This document shows, in pieces, positions 37,087 through 47,080 of a stretch of 64,000 bases of DNA; position 1 is the stretch's first letter, and every line of letters starts with the position of its first letter. The position numbers were made by a program, and so were the translations under genes. Location: contig QZKN01000002.1 of assembly GCA_003598175.1 (NCBI GenBank), forward strand, positions 1 to 64,000. Direction: 5' to 3'. The notes under the pieces were generated by a model. The model was not told where the DNA came from, searched no databases, and saw only the letters and a list, made by a program, of their open reading frames with translations. This DNA comes from Candidatus Omnitrophota bacterium (GTDB taxonomy: Bacteria > Hinthialibacterota > Hinthialibacteria > Hinthialibacterales > Hinthialibacteraceae).

Positions 37087-37839
37087 ATGAAGACAAAGAC
37101 GGTTTTATTGATGATTAGCGCTGTTGTCACGATGATAATGCTGTTCGCCAATGGATCAGTCTCCGCCGACGCGCCATCCGATCCCATTCAGATCACCGAG
37201 CAAAAACAGGAATCCCAAACCTTCCACTGCCGTTGGCCGCAAGCAGTCGGACTGCCAAATGAAGCCACGCAAAAAAAGGTGAATCGACAAATCCACGACG
37301 CCGCATTCGCCTTGTACCGTAAATCTGAAAAGGATATCAAAGAAGGCAAAAAAGCGGAAAATCCGGAGAATAAAAAATATGTGGAATGGAGAAAAGCCTT
37401 CCCTCGCTTCGAATGGCGATACGATGTGGAATCAACCGTTACGTATAACAAAAACGGAATACTCAGCCTCGTTTTTGATCAATCGTTCTCCTCCAATATG
37501 CAGGCGCATCCGGTCAACGCCGTCAGAGCCATTACTTTCGACTTGTCAAACGGGAAAACTGTAAAACTGAAGAATTGGTTCCAACCGAAGAGCGCCTATG
37601 AATCCCGACTGAATAGTCTCATGAAAAACGTTCTGCAGGCGAACAAGGATGAAACACCGCTGTTGATCCATTCGCTGGATGATTTCAAAGGCATCGAGAC
37701 AAAACAGGAATATTATCTGACCGACAAGGAACTCGTGATCTTTTATCAGCGATATCGTTACACGCCGGGAGCGGCCGGACCGTTGGTGATTCCGATTGCA
37801 TACGACCATTTTACTGATATACTACGTGTCAAATTGTAA
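37087..37839 (+). CDS. Exported DUF3298/RsiV-like protein
   Basis: 250 residues with a signal peptide (VLLMISAVVTMIMLFANGSVSA). The body has the order of proteins that combine DUF4163 and DUF3298, as in the C-terminus of RsiV: FHCRWPQAVGLPNEATQKKV, YDVESTVTYNKNGILSLVF, then AVRAITFDLSNGKTVKLKNW and DKELVIFYQRYRYTPGAAGP. In RsiV this part binds lysozyme, but stand-alone exported copies have no known function. It is plus-strand, about 40 nt before the tandem 810-residue proteins, though without evidence of an operon. Confidence 0.75.
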   Translation: MKTKTVLLMISAVVTMIMLFANGSVSADAPSDPIQITEQKQESQTFHCRWPQAVGLPNEATQKKVNRQIHDAAFALYRKSEKDIKEGKKAENPENKKYVEWRKAFPRFEWRYDVESTVTYNKNGILSLVFDQSFSSNMQAHPVNAVRAITFDLSNGKTVKLKNWFQPKSAYESRLNSLMKNVLQANKDETPLLIHSLDDFKGIETKQEYYLTDKELVIFYQRYRYTPGAAGPLVIPIAYDHFTDILRVKL

Positions 37840-37880
37840 CATACTGAATATAATCAGTGGATCAATCGGAGGTTATCCTG

Positions 37881-40310
37881 ATGCAAAAAAGAATGAAATG
37901 GAGTGGAATCCTCATTTTCTGTACATTCATTGCGGGGAATGGGTACGCACAAAATCCGGTCGGAATATTCGAGAATCACGCGGATGTGGGAGATGTTTCC
38001 ACTCCCGGCAATGTGACCTATAACACGGATACCGGCCTGTATAGCATCGACGCGTCCGGTGCGACCATCGGCAGACAAACCTTTACCGACGAATTTCACT
38101 TTGTTTATAAGGAAATGCGGGGGAATTTCGCGATTGAGTGCCGCCCGTCCGCATTGAACGGAGGGCGTGTCGGTTTGATGATTCGCCAGGATTTATCTCC
38201 CGGTTCTCCGCATGTTTCCTTCCTACGGGAATCCGGCGGAGCGGTGTTTCCCACCTTCCGCACGTTGCCAAACGGCGCAACGGTGTCCGACGGCGATCCG
38301 GAAGATCTGTTCGCCGGTTTTGATGGCTCCATGCGACTCGAACGCCACGGAGGATGCGTCAGTTATCATACATTAGGCGAAAACGGCGAATGGATTTATT
38401 TGCAGGATGAAAATATCGTATTGCAGGATCCGATCCTGGTGGGTTTGGCCGCGAGCGCCGAGGATGATTCGCAACTCCGTTTGTTCGATGTGGATAACGT
38501 CAGGATCGAAGATTTTCCTTTTTCCGCCGATCGAACCATTGTCCTCAATGACACTCCAACCGGTTCCCCCCAAACCGCGCGGGTGACGGTGACGGTGGAT
38601 GCGGCGGTTCCCATTACCGGTATCGTTGATGAAATCATCCCCACCTATTCCATTGTGTCCGATTTGACCATCTCGCAAGGCGAGATCAAAGAAATCTTTG
38701 ATAATTGGTATTCGTGGAGTTTTGTTGATTTCAGCGGACAGGCGATACTGACCTATCGTGTGAGGCTCGAAGGACCGTCGCCTTATATATTTGACGGATT
38801 AATTTCCAACAACGTGTTGTCCGGTTTGACCGCCGGGGACAGCGTTGTGCCGGAAACGCTGGATTTTTCTCCGCGTGAATCGTTCGTGATTCATCCGCAG
38901 ATCCCCGCGCTGATTGAAGCCGAATGGGGAACCTTGAAAGGCGACACTTCCGCTTTTGGTTTACAATTCAACTCATTGACGCGATACGGATTAGCCGTTC
39001 AAGCAGTAAAAAACGAATTTCCTGATCCGCTCGAAGCCACGTTGGAGTTCAAATTAAACGTCCTGGAAGGTGGGAAATATTATTTCTTTGCGCGTACGCG
39101 AGGCGACGATCCCAACAGCGATTCGTTTTATATCGGATTCGATGATTTGTACGCCACGGACGACTATGCGTTTGCCATCGCCAACGATAAATACTATTCC
39201 ACCCGTTGGTATGAAGAATACGATCCGAACGGGCGTTTTTGGAACCGAACCGGAGTCAAGCGCGCGTTTGCACTATCCGCCGGCGAGCATACCCTATTGA
39301 TTTCGCCCCGCGAAGACAGCGCGCAAATCGATTGGTTCGTGATTACCTCCGATCCGAATATCGATATCTATAATTTTATGGTGGGCGAACGAACCTGTCA
39401 TATAAGCCGGGATTTACCCGATTTGGAAACCGGTTTGCCAGATACGGTTTCGGTTCAGCTCAACCTTTTCGTCATTCCCGGCAAGAATCCCAACATTGAG
39501 GTAGAAGAAATCGTCCCCAAGAACTGGGCGATCGAAAATGTCCAAGCCGGCGCAGGTAATGTTACGGTCGACGGAAATCAGTTGTTCTGGACGGTGCCCA
39601 CTGCGCAAAGCGACGCCACAATGACATATGAGCTGATCCCCAACGAGGAAGCCGAATTCGGAATCTTCATGGGGTATATGTATGATCAAACCTATTATTT
39701 TGGTGAGTTGATCAGCGGCGATTACTATACTCCCGCCGTGATTCCCTTCAAAACACTGCTCGCGCCCATTCCCGTGGGAACGGATATTGTCCTCCTGCAA
39801 GCAGAAAATCCACACGCATATTCCGGCGATATGGTGGTAAAACCGGATGTCGGCCTGTTCAGCCAGTTGTATGTCGAGTCGATATCGGATGGGAGAAACG
39901 GAGCGGAACTGAATGAGAACGAAATTTCGTTCCAACTTGATTTTGAGCAGGCCGGAACCTACTACATCTTCTTCTCCGCGCGCGCCGACTCGGATCAGGA
40001 GGATTCGTTTTTCATCGGTTTCGACGAGATCGCGGCGGACGATGCGTATGCGTTTTCCGTCCCCAAGGATCCTTCCTATTTCCCCCGCGAGTGGGTGGAA
40101 ACCATTGTGGAAGGGCAGGATTTTTGGGTGACCACCGGCGAACCCCGGCCCTACGAACTTACCGCCGGATTGCACACGTTGCGATTACACGCGCGCGAAC
40201 CCCACGCAAAAATCGATTGGCTCGCCATCACCACCGACCCGACGCTGCGTCTGTATCGCGTCCATGAACCGGGCGAAGAAGTGGCCGTGAACGATTATAT
40301 GTTGTACTAA
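37881..40310 (+). CDS. Exported multidomain carbohydrate-binding-like protein, tandem copy 1
   Basis: 809 residues from the ATG at 37881, with GGAGG upstream. Signal peptide (WSGILIFCTFIAGNGYAQ), then residues 25-210 a concanavalin-like DUF1349-type sandwich (TFTDEFHFVYKEMRGNFAIE, GRVGLMIRQDLSPGSPHVSF), a beta domain (TARVTVTVDAAVPITG), and two CBM6/35-like modules recognisable by paired signatures (SDSFYIGFDD with DSAQIDWFVITSDP; DSFFIGFDEIAADD with HAKIDWLAITTDP). The chain ends NDYMLY. It is closely similar along its whole length to the next gene, so the pair arose by tandem duplication. A surface or secreted glycan-binding role is inferred; no catalytic domain is recognised. Confidence 0.78.
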   Translation: MQKRMKWSGILIFCTFIAGNGYAQNPVGIFENHADVGDVSTPGNVTYNTDTGLYSIDASGATIGRQTFTDEFHFVYKEMRGNFAIECRPSALNGGRVGLMIRQDLSPGSPHVSFLRESGGAVFPTFRTLPNGATVSDGDPEDLFAGFDGSMRLERHGGCVSYHTLGENGEWIYLQDENIVLQDPILVGLAASAEDDSQLRLFDVDNVRIEDFPFSADRTIVLNDTPTGSPQTARVTVTVDAAVPITGIVDEIIPTYSIVSDLTISQGEIKEIFDNWYSWSFVDFSGQAILTYRVRLEGPSPYIFDGLISNNVLSGLTAGDSVVPETLDFSPRESFVIHPQIPALIEAEWGTLKGDTSAFGLQFNSLTRYGLAVQAVKNEFPDPLEATLEFKLNVLEGGKYYFFARTRGDDPNSDSFYIGFDDLYATDDYAFAIANDKYYSTRWYEEYDPNGRFWNRTGVKRAFALSAGEHTLLISPREDSAQIDWFVITSDPNIDIYNFMVGERTCHISRDLPDLETGLPDTVSVQLNLFVIPGKNPNIEVEEIVPKNWAIENVQAGAGNVTVDGNQLFWTVPTAQSDATMTYELIPNEEAEFGIFMGYMYDQTYYFGELISGDYYTPAVIPFKTLLAPIPVGTDIVLLQAENPHAYSGDMVVKPDVGLFSQLYVESISDGRNGAELNENEISFQLDFEQAGTYYIFFSARADSDQEDSFFIGFDEIAADDAYAFSVPKDPSYFPREWVETIVEGQDFWVTTGEPRPYELTAGLHTLRLHAREPHAKIDWLAITTDPTLRLYRVHEPGEEVAVNDYMLY

Positions 40311-40497
40311 AACCTCACGTCGAGCAAAAGGATCGGATAGTGCCTGTGATGGTTTATCCATCCTTTTCAACTCGAAATCCCGCGCGTTGTTTTTTTCTGT
40401 ATCAGGTTTTTCAGGATGGGTAAAATTCACAGGATTATTTCCCTAACATCACGAACCTCCCTTCCTACTATTTTGTGTTTCGATTGGAGAAAAAATC

Positions 40498-42924
40498 ATG
40501 CTGAACTCAAAGAAACGGATCGGATTATTTGTGCTGATCCTCATGTGCGCCGAAACAGTGCACGCGCAAAACGCCATCGGTTTATTCGATCATCACGCCG
40601 ATGTGGGGGAAGTCTCGGTTTCCGGAGACGTAACCTACAATGCGGATAACGGCCTGTATAGCATCGACGCGTCCGGCGCGACGATCGGCGATCAAACCTT
40701 CACCGACGAATTCCACTTCGTGTATAAGGAAATGCGAGGGAATTTCGCGATTGAATGCCGCCCGTCGGCGTTGAACGGAGGACGGGTGGGATTGATGATT
40801 CGCCAGGATTTATCTCCCGGCTCCCCTCATGTTTCCTTCTTGCGGGAAACGAGCGGATCCGTGTTCCCGACGTTCCGCACATTGCCGAACGGCGCAACGA
40901 TGTCTGACGGCGATCCGGAAGATCTGTTTGCCGGTTTTGACGGTTCCATGCGCCTCGAACGCTATGGGGGATACATTACCTATCATACGTTGGGCGAAAA
41001 CGGAGAATGGGTAATGTTGGAAGATGAATATATAGTGTTGCAAGACCCGGTCCTGGTGGGTTTGGCCGCGAGCGCCGAAGATGATTCGCAACTACGTTTT
41101 TTTGATATGGATAACGTCAGGATCGAAGAATTTCCGTATGCCGTGAACCGCACAATCGCCGTCGAAGACACGCAATCCGATTTCCCCAAAACCGCGCGAG
41201 TGACCGTGACGGTGGATGCCTTGATTCCCATCAACATTAAAGTCGATGAAATCGTTCCCTATTATTCCACTCCATCCGATCACATGGTTTCGCATGGCGC
41301 GATCAGGCAATTGTTTTCTGATTGGTATGTTTGGGAACTCGAGGATTTTAGTGGTCAGGCGGAATTGACCTATCATATTACCCTCGAAGGGCCATCTCCG
41401 TTTATCTGGGGCGGTCTGTTTTTAGTGAACGAAAAGTACGGATTCACCGCCGGGGATACGTTTATTCCGAAAACGCTGGATTTTTCTCCACGCGAATCAT
41501 TCCTTGTTCACCCCACTATCCCCGCGTTCATCGAAGCAGAATGGGGAACCTTGAAAGGTGATGTTTCCGCATTCGGTTTGCAATTCAATGTTCTGTCGCG
41601 ATACGGATTGGTGGTCCAGGCGGTAAAAAACGAATTTCCCGATCCGATGGAAGCAACGTTGGAATTCAAACTGAACGTGATGCAGAGTGGAACGTATTAC
41701 TTTTTCGCCCATACAAGAGGCGACGATCCCAACAGCGATTCGTTTTATATCGGATTCGATGATTTACTTGCTACCGACGATTATGCGTTTTCCATCGCCA
41801 ACGACAGCGAATATTCCAGCCGTTGGTATGAAGAGTACGATCCGAACGGACGTTTTTGGAATCGGACGGGTGTGAAACGCGCCTTCGAACTTTCCGCGGG
41901 CGAACATACGCTCTTGATCTCACCGCGCGAAGATAGCGCGCAAATCGATTGGTTTGTCGTTACCTCCGATCCGAACCTTGATATTTATGATTTTAGAGTA
42001 GGCGAGCGGATCTGTGGTGTATGGCGGGATTTACCCGACATTACGGGAATCCTGCCGGACACGATATCGGTTCAACTCCAGCTTTCCGTCATTCCCGGAA
42101 AGAATCCCACTATCGAGGTGGAGGAACTGTTTCCCGCCGATTGGGCCGTAGTGAACGTTCAAACTGGCGTGGGAGATTATTCGATCGAGGGAAATAACTT
42201 AAAATGGACCGTACCCGCCGCGCAAACCGACGCCACTCTGATTTATGAGTTGATCCCCGGCGCCAGAGCCGAATACGGAATCTTCGACGGGTATGTGCTG
42301 GATCAAACGTATTATTCCGGCGAAACGATCCGGGGCGATTACTATATTCCCGCCGTGATTCCCTTTACCCTCCTGCTCGCGCCGATTCCCGTGGGTCAGG
42401 ATATCGTTTTCCTGCAGGCGGAAAGCCCTCATGCGTATTCCGGAGACATGGCGGTGAAACCCTATTTTTACCTTGTAAGCCAACTGTATGTCGAATCGAT
42501 GTCGGATGGCCGAAACGGGACGGAACTGAATGATAACCAAATCTCATTCCAACTCGATTTTCAGCAAGCGGGCGTCTACTATATCTTTTTCAAAGCGAAG
42601 GCGAACAATGATCAGCAGGATTCGTTTTTCATCGGATTCGACCGGATCGCGGCGGAAAATTCATACGGATTTTCCATCCCCAATGAATCCTATTTTGAAC
42701 GCGCGTGGATCGAACAAATCGTGGACGGGCAAAGTTTTTGGGTGACCACCGGCGAACCGCGTCCTTTCGAACTCACCGCCGGCTCGCATACGCTGTATTT
42801 GCATGCGCGCGAGCCTCATGCAGGTATCGATTGGCTCGCCATCACCACCGATCCGACGCTTGATTTATATGACATTCCCGAGCCCGACGAAGAAGTGGCG
42901 GTGAAGGATTTTATGCTGTACTAA
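40498..42924 (+). CDS. Exported multidomain carbohydrate-binding-like protein, tandem copy 2
   Basis: 808 residues, the paralogue of the preceding gene with the same domain order: signal peptide (IGLFVLILMCAETVHAQ), DUF1349-like sandwich, beta domain, two carbohydrate-binding-like modules (DSFYIGFDDLLATDDYAFSI with DSAQIDWFVVTSDP; DSFFIGFDRIAAENSYGFSI with HAGIDWLAITTDP). The end KDFMLY matches NDYMLY of copy 1. The copies are most alike in the first 200 residues and differ more in the middle beta domain, as expected if the N-terminal module is under stronger constraint or gene conversion. GGAGAAAAAATC precedes the ATG. Confidence 0.78.
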   Translation: MLNSKKRIGLFVLILMCAETVHAQNAIGLFDHHADVGEVSVSGDVTYNADNGLYSIDASGATIGDQTFTDEFHFVYKEMRGNFAIECRPSALNGGRVGLMIRQDLSPGSPHVSFLRETSGSVFPTFRTLPNGATMSDGDPEDLFAGFDGSMRLERYGGYITYHTLGENGEWVMLEDEYIVLQDPVLVGLAASAEDDSQLRFFDMDNVRIEEFPYAVNRTIAVEDTQSDFPKTARVTVTVDALIPINIKVDEIVPYYSTPSDHMVSHGAIRQLFSDWYVWELEDFSGQAELTYHITLEGPSPFIWGGLFLVNEKYGFTAGDTFIPKTLDFSPRESFLVHPTIPAFIEAEWGTLKGDVSAFGLQFNVLSRYGLVVQAVKNEFPDPMEATLEFKLNVMQSGTYYFFAHTRGDDPNSDSFYIGFDDLLATDDYAFSIANDSEYSSRWYEEYDPNGRFWNRTGVKRAFELSAGEHTLLISPREDSAQIDWFVVTSDPNLDIYDFRVGERICGVWRDLPDITGILPDTISVQLQLSVIPGKNPTIEVEELFPADWAVVNVQTGVGDYSIEGNNLKWTVPAAQTDATLIYELIPGARAEYGIFDGYVLDQTYYSGETIRGDYYIPAVIPFTLLLAPIPVGQDIVFLQAESPHAYSGDMAVKPYFYLVSQLYVESMSDGRNGTELNDNQISFQLDFQQAGVYYIFFKAKANNDQQDSFFIGFDRIAAENSYGFSIPNESYFERAWIEQIVDGQSFWVTTGEPRPFELTAGSHTLYLHAREPHAGIDWLAITTDPTLDLYDIPEPDEEVAVKDFMLY

Positions 42925-43055
42925 AATCCACCTTTCCTTTGTGAAGACGCCGGAATCCCCGATCGAAAATCATGATAATCCTCGCCGAGTATTCAAGATA
43001 TGGACTTTACCTGCCGATACTAAAGGAAAACCAATGAAAGGGCATAATCGGCGCG

Positions 43056-44330
43056 ATGGTTACCTTGTTTGGAATCCCCAACCAGGGACAAGCCCTTTTC
43101 GGTGCAGGTCTGGGTGGTTTTCTGAATGGACAACCGCTTGGGAATCAGGAAGAGAATCCGTTATTAGGTGGACTTGCTCGGAAAGGTCTGTCTCAATCGA
43201 ATCAGTCAAGATTAGGGCTTTTGGCTTCTCCCTCTTCGTCGCTGTTGAAATCACTCCAACAGAAACAGGAGAAGGATGAGATTGACAGTAAAAAGAAAGA
43301 GGAAAAAGAAGATCGGCTGGAACTTTCCCAATTTGCGGAAAATGCGGTCGAACAAGCGGTGAACCAGGCGCGCAAATCGCCTCAAGTCGGCGCAACCAAT
43401 CAAATTATCGTCAGCGAGGACGGACGCTTCGAAGCCTCGATTGACCTTCGATTACACGCGGATGGCTCCTTCGATCTCGATCTGGCCGTCAGTTTTGCGC
43501 AGTCCGGCGTACAACAGCTGCAATCCCTGAACCAAACGGCTTTGCCGGAATCAACGAACAACCCCGAATCGAATCAAAAGCCGGTCAATTATAACTACAA
43601 TTCCACGCAAGCGGCGTATCAGCGATACACGTCATTCGAACAAATCCTTCAAACACGCGATTTCGAAGCGCGTATTTTCTTTGAAGAATCCAAATCAGCC
43701 GCGATGGTTGCCGAACAAGCCTATGGATCGGAAATGGGCAACAATGTTCTTTCCGTCGCCAAAGAGGTTTCTCATGAATTTACGCTGAATTTGTCTATCA
43801 GCGGCAGCGACTTGAGCAATTTCAATGCCGCCGTGGAAGAACTGAGCCAGTTCGACGACACCGGCACGCTGGGAGGTTTTCTCAGCGCGGTGCAGGGCGT
43901 CCTCCATGCGGATTCCGGCAATCTCGGTTCCTTCCTCGACGCCACAACCGGTCTGATCAACGCCTCCCGTGATCACGTCGGCGCAAAATTGAACAACTTC
44001 TTCACCGGCATGAACGAAGAGTACGGCGGCATGTTGGAAGAGATCGGTTTCGAGCCGGATTATCTGAAGAATATCGGAAACGATGTCCAAAAAGACTTGA
44101 ACACCTTCTTTGATGTGACGAACAGTCTGTTGTCCGGACTCTTCGGCGAAAATCAAATCGAAGACAAAAGCGATGGGAAAAACAATGAATTGAATATACT
44201 CGAAGAATCCCTGCAACAAATGAAGGAAGAACGCCGGCAGATTCTGCAAGGCAAATCCGAGGATAAGAATCCCTTTGCTCAGGCGATGCAAGATCCTTAT
44301 ACCAAACCGGCCCAACTATGGGAAGTCTAA
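43056..44330 (+). CDS. Unrecognised helical protein of 424 residues
   Basis: No family recognised. No signal peptide is apparent. Residues 1-40 are Gly/Leu-rich (GQALFGAGLGGFLNGQPLGN), then a highly charged segment (KQEKDEIDSKKKEEKEDRLE) predicted to be helical, a short beta patch (GRFEASIDLRLHADGSFDLD), a Gln/Asn-rich linker, and a long helical C-terminal half (HEFTLNLSISGSDLSNFNAA). The layout loosely recalls flagellar or filament-associated helper proteins, but I would not assign one. It ends 28 nt before a strong terminator and is the last gene of its unit. The start codon is uncertain. Confidence 0.6.
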   Translation: MVTLFGIPNQGQALFGAGLGGFLNGQPLGNQEENPLLGGLARKGLSQSNQSRLGLLASPSSSLLKSLQQKQEKDEIDSKKKEEKEDRLELSQFAENAVEQAVNQARKSPQVGATNQIIVSEDGRFEASIDLRLHADGSFDLDLAVSFAQSGVQQLQSLNQTALPESTNNPESNQKPVNYNYNSTQAAYQRYTSFEQILQTRDFEARIFFEESKSAAMVAEQAYGSEMGNNVLSVAKEVSHEFTLNLSISGSDLSNFNAAVEELSQFDDTGTLGGFLSAVQGVLHADSGNLGSFLDATTGLINASRDHVGAKLNNFFTGMNEEYGGMLEEIGFEPDYLKNIGNDVQKDLNTFFDVTNSLLSGLFGENQIEDKSDGKNNELNILEESLQQMKEERRQILQGKSEDKNPFAQAMQDPYTKPAQLWEV

Positions 44331-44358
44331 TCTCCTTTTAGCCGAGGATTGTAATCAT

Positions 44359-44397
44359 ACCGAAAGGCGGGATTTTTATCCCGCCTTTCGGTTTTTA
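44359..44397 (+). terminator. Rho-independent terminator
   Basis: Perfect 14-bp stem ACCGAAAGGCGGGA / TCCCGCCTTTCGGT with a six-base loop, followed by TTTTT. It ends transcription of the 43056-44330 gene. Confidence 0.93.
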
Positions 44398-44410
44398 TAC
44401 ATAAAAATGT

Positions 44411-44481
44411 CCCTTCCCCAACCCTCCCCGTCAACGGGGCGGGAGCCCATTTCTCCCCGTTGACGGGGGGATTAAGGGGGG
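44411..44481. repeat. Imperfect inverted repeat (CTCCCCGTCAACGGGG)
   Basis: Two small hairpins of CCCCGT(CA/TG)ACGGGG type inside outer arms CCCTTCCCC and GGGGGG. It lies between the terminator and the sulfatase gene. Similar pyrimidine-rich elements are common in intergenic DNA of planctomycete-like bacteria; function unknown. Confidence 0.6.
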
Positions 44482-44580
44482 AAAACGAATCGGCAAAACG
44501 CTAGTCCAGCCGCGCGCCGGGTTACAAAATCAGGAAAAAACCTTACAGTATGCACAAAAAAAAGTGGGGAGGTCATTACA

Positions 44581-46017
44581 TTGAATACCAATCTCACACG
44601 CCGCAATTTTCTGACGTCGACCGGTCTGGCGATTTCCTCGCTGGCGTTACGGAATGGATTATGCGCCTCGGAAAACCAACCAAAGCGCCCAAATATCCTT
44701 TTTTTCTTGACCGACGATCAGCGGTTCAACGCCATTCATGCGCTCGACAACGCCGAAGTGCAAACGCCGAACATGGACAAACTCGTCGGCAAGGGAGTTA
44801 CCTTCACCCACGCCCACATCATGGGCTCGGAAAGCGGCGCGGTCTGCATGCCCAGCCGCGCCATGCTGATGACCGGCCGCTCTTTGTTTCATCTCGAAAA
44901 AATGGGGCAATCCATTCCCAAAGAACACGTCACCTTGCCCGAACAGCTGCGAAAAGCCGGCTATAAAACCTTCGGGACCGGGAAATGGCACAACGGCCGG
45001 GAAGCGTACGCCCGCTCGTTCACGCATGGCGGCAAGATCTTCTTCGGCGGCATGTCCGATCATTTACAAGTGCCTGTTTACGATTTCGATCCCGACGGCG
45101 TATATGCAAAAGAGAAACAATATCTCGGCGACAAATTTTCCAGCGAACTTTTCAGCGACGAAGCGATCCAATTTCTAAAGGAATATAACGATGACGCACC
45201 GTTCCTGATGTACGTTTCCTACACCGCCCCGCACGATCCGCGCATGGCGCCGCAAGAGTATGCGGCTCTCTATCCGCCGGACAAAATAACGTTGCCGAAA
45301 AACTTTCTACCCGAACATCCGTTCGACAACGGCGAGTTGCAGATTCGCGACGAGAACCTCGCGCCGTTCCCGCGCACTCCGGATATTATCCGCGAGCATA
45401 TCGCCGCCTACTACGCCATGATCACCCATCTCGACGCCCAAATCGGACGCGTATTGCAGGCGCTCGAAAACAGCGGCAAAGCGGAAAACACCATCATCAT
45501 CCTCGCGGGAGACAACGGCCTCGCCGTCGGGCAACACGGCCTGCTCGGCAAGCAAAACCTGTACGAACACAGCGTGCGCGTGCCTCTCATCATCGCCGGC
45601 CCCAATCTGCCCGAGTATCTAAAGTCGGATGCGCTCTGTTATTTGTCGGATATTTTCCCCACAATATGTGATCTGTGCGGCATTACAATTCCCGATGGCG
45701 TCGAAGGCGCCAGCCTCCTGCCCGTCCTGCGCGGCAAGAAGGAACCAGTCCGCAATTCCATCTTCGCCGCGTATAAGGATTATCAACGCATGGTGCGCCG
45801 CGGCGACTGGAAACTGATCAAATACAATGTTAACGGTGAGCAACACACGCAACTCTTCCATCTGGCCAAGGATCCGTGGGAAATGAACAACCTGGCAAAG
45901 AATCCGAACCAGGCGCGACGAGTTCAGCGCTTGACCAATTTACTGAAACAATGGATGAACGAAGTCGATGATCCCTGCAATCTCGATCACCCGAATTGGG
46001 GACTAACGACAAAATAG
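44581..46017 (+). CDS. Tat-exported type I sulfatase
   Basis: 478 residues. A twin-arginine signal (TRRNFLTSTGLAISSLAL) precedes the alkaline-phosphatase-like sulfatase fold. The formylglycine motif C-x-P-S-R is present in VCMPSRAMLMTGR near residue 90; NILFFLTDDQRF supplies the first metal ligands and IIILAGDNGLAVGQHG the second set. Such enzymes remove sulfate esters from sugars and algal polysaccharides after a maturase converts the cysteine; no maturase gene is in this window. The start is a TTG, fixed by GGGAGG 8 nt upstream; no closer ATG keeps the signal. It lies convergent with a Tat-exported aldo/keto reductase. Confidence 0.93.
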   Translation: MNTNLTRRNFLTSTGLAISSLALRNGLCASENQPKRPNILFFLTDDQRFNAIHALDNAEVQTPNMDKLVGKGVTFTHAHIMGSESGAVCMPSRAMLMTGRSLFHLEKMGQSIPKEHVTLPEQLRKAGYKTFGTGKWHNGREAYARSFTHGGKIFFGGMSDHLQVPVYDFDPDGVYAKEKQYLGDKFSSELFSDEAIQFLKEYNDDAPFLMYVSYTAPHDPRMAPQEYAALYPPDKITLPKNFLPEHPFDNGELQIRDENLAPFPRTPDIIREHIAAYYAMITHLDAQIGRVLQALENSGKAENTIIILAGDNGLAVGQHGLLGKQNLYEHSVRVPLIIAGPNLPEYLKSDALCYLSDIFPTICDLCGITIPDGVEGASLLPVLRGKKEPVRNSIFAAYKDYQRMVRRGDWKLIKYNVNGEQHTQLFHLAKDPWEMNNLAKNPNQARRVQRLTNLLKQWMNEVDDPCNLDHPNWGLTTK

Positions 46018-46114
46018 GGATTGGATTCTTAATCATCCATCCCCAAATCAAATAGCCTTCGCGGCGCAATCTGTCAAAACGTAAGGACGAATCCTGAATC
46101 TGGAACGATATTGA

Positions 46115-47080
46115 TCAGGCCGTACGCGAAAAAATCGGATGAAGTCCACTCGCCAGTTGCCGTACTTTTTCCTCTTCTTCCTTCTCCAGCGGTTTGAACC
46201 GGTCTGCAATCTCCAAAGCCAAACGGAACAGCGATTCTTCACCCGGCGGAATCGCAGCGGTAATGTCTTTCGAAAGGGTAAACCGCAGCGCCAGGCCGGC
46301 CTCGATCGGATCGGAGACAGGTTGATACCAGCATTTACCAAACTGCGACCGATCTGCTCCTTTCGGCCAGGATTGGCGCGCCAACGCCTTCAACGCCAAC
46401 CGCGCAACGCCTTTCTCTTTCGCCTTTGCATATACCTGCGGCCCGAAATTGCCTTGATGCCACGTTACATAATTGAATGGAAACAAAATCGTGTCGAAAT
46501 CAAAACGATCCATCGCAGCCAGGGCCACTTCGGCGGAATGGGCGGAAAATCCGATCAAGCGAGTCAAACCCTCATCCCGCGCTTTTACGAACGTTTCCAG
46601 CGCCCCGCCCTTGCCTGACGCCTGATCCAAATCCTCCAGCTTACTCAATGCGTGCAGCTGATACAAATCGAAGTGATCGGTGCGCATTTTTTTGAGGGAA
46701 GCCTGTAATTCCTTCGCAGAACCTTCTTCATCCCGCTGCGTTGTCTTGCAGGCAAGAAAAACATCCTTGCGGAACGGCTCCAAAGCCGGTCCCAAACGCT
46801 CTTCCGCATTGCCGTAGGTCGGCGCCACGTCGAAATAATTCACTCCACGCTCCACCGCTTCCGCAACAACCTGATCGGCATGATCCTGCTCCACATTCAT
46901 AACGACAATCCCGCCAAAACCAATGATGGAAAGGTGAATACCCGTTTTTCCGAGAGGTCTTTTCGGTAATTTCCCTTTCCCATCGTTCATTTCCGCAGCG
47001 TCGGACGGACCAGTCATACCCGTTCCCGCGAAAGTCAGGCCGGCAATGGATGCGGTTTTCAAAAAATCACGACGTTCCAT
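46115..47080 (-). CDS. Tat-exported aldo/keto reductase
   Basis: 321 residues from the ATG at 47080, with GGAGG 9 nt upstream. A twin-arginine signal (ERRDFLKTASIAGLTFAG) is followed by the aldo/keto reductase barrel: NYFDVAPTYGNAEERLG holds the catalytic Asp and Tyr, VFLACKTTQR the lysine and LYQLHAL the histidine. Most members use NADPH in the cytoplasm, so export suggests that a folded, cofactor-loaded protein is moved by Tat, as with glucose-fructose oxidoreductase. The C-terminal tail lacks the ferredoxin-like cysteines seen in some relatives. Convergent with the sulfatase. Confidence 0.88.
   Translation of the reverse strand: MERRDFLKTASIAGLTFAGTGMTGPSDAAEMNDGKGKLPKRPLGKTGIHLSIIGFGGIVVMNVEQDHADQVVAEAVERGVNYFDVAPTYGNAEERLGPALEPFRKDVFLACKTTQRDEEGSAKELQASLKKMRTDHFDLYQLHALSKLEDLDQASGKGGALETFVKARDEGLTRLIGFSAHSAEVALAAMDRFDFDTILFPFNYVTWHQGNFGPQVYAKAKEKGVARLALKALARQSWPKGADRSQFGKCWYQPVSDPIEAGLALRFTLSKDITAAIPPGEESLFRLALEIADRFKPLEKEEEEKVRQLASGLHPIFSRTA

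Noticed and set aside
39414-40175. 253-residue minus-strand ORF inside tandem copy 1
   Set aside because: Antisense shadow of the carbohydrate-binding-like region; a similar shadow at the equivalent place in copy 2 simply reflects the duplication.
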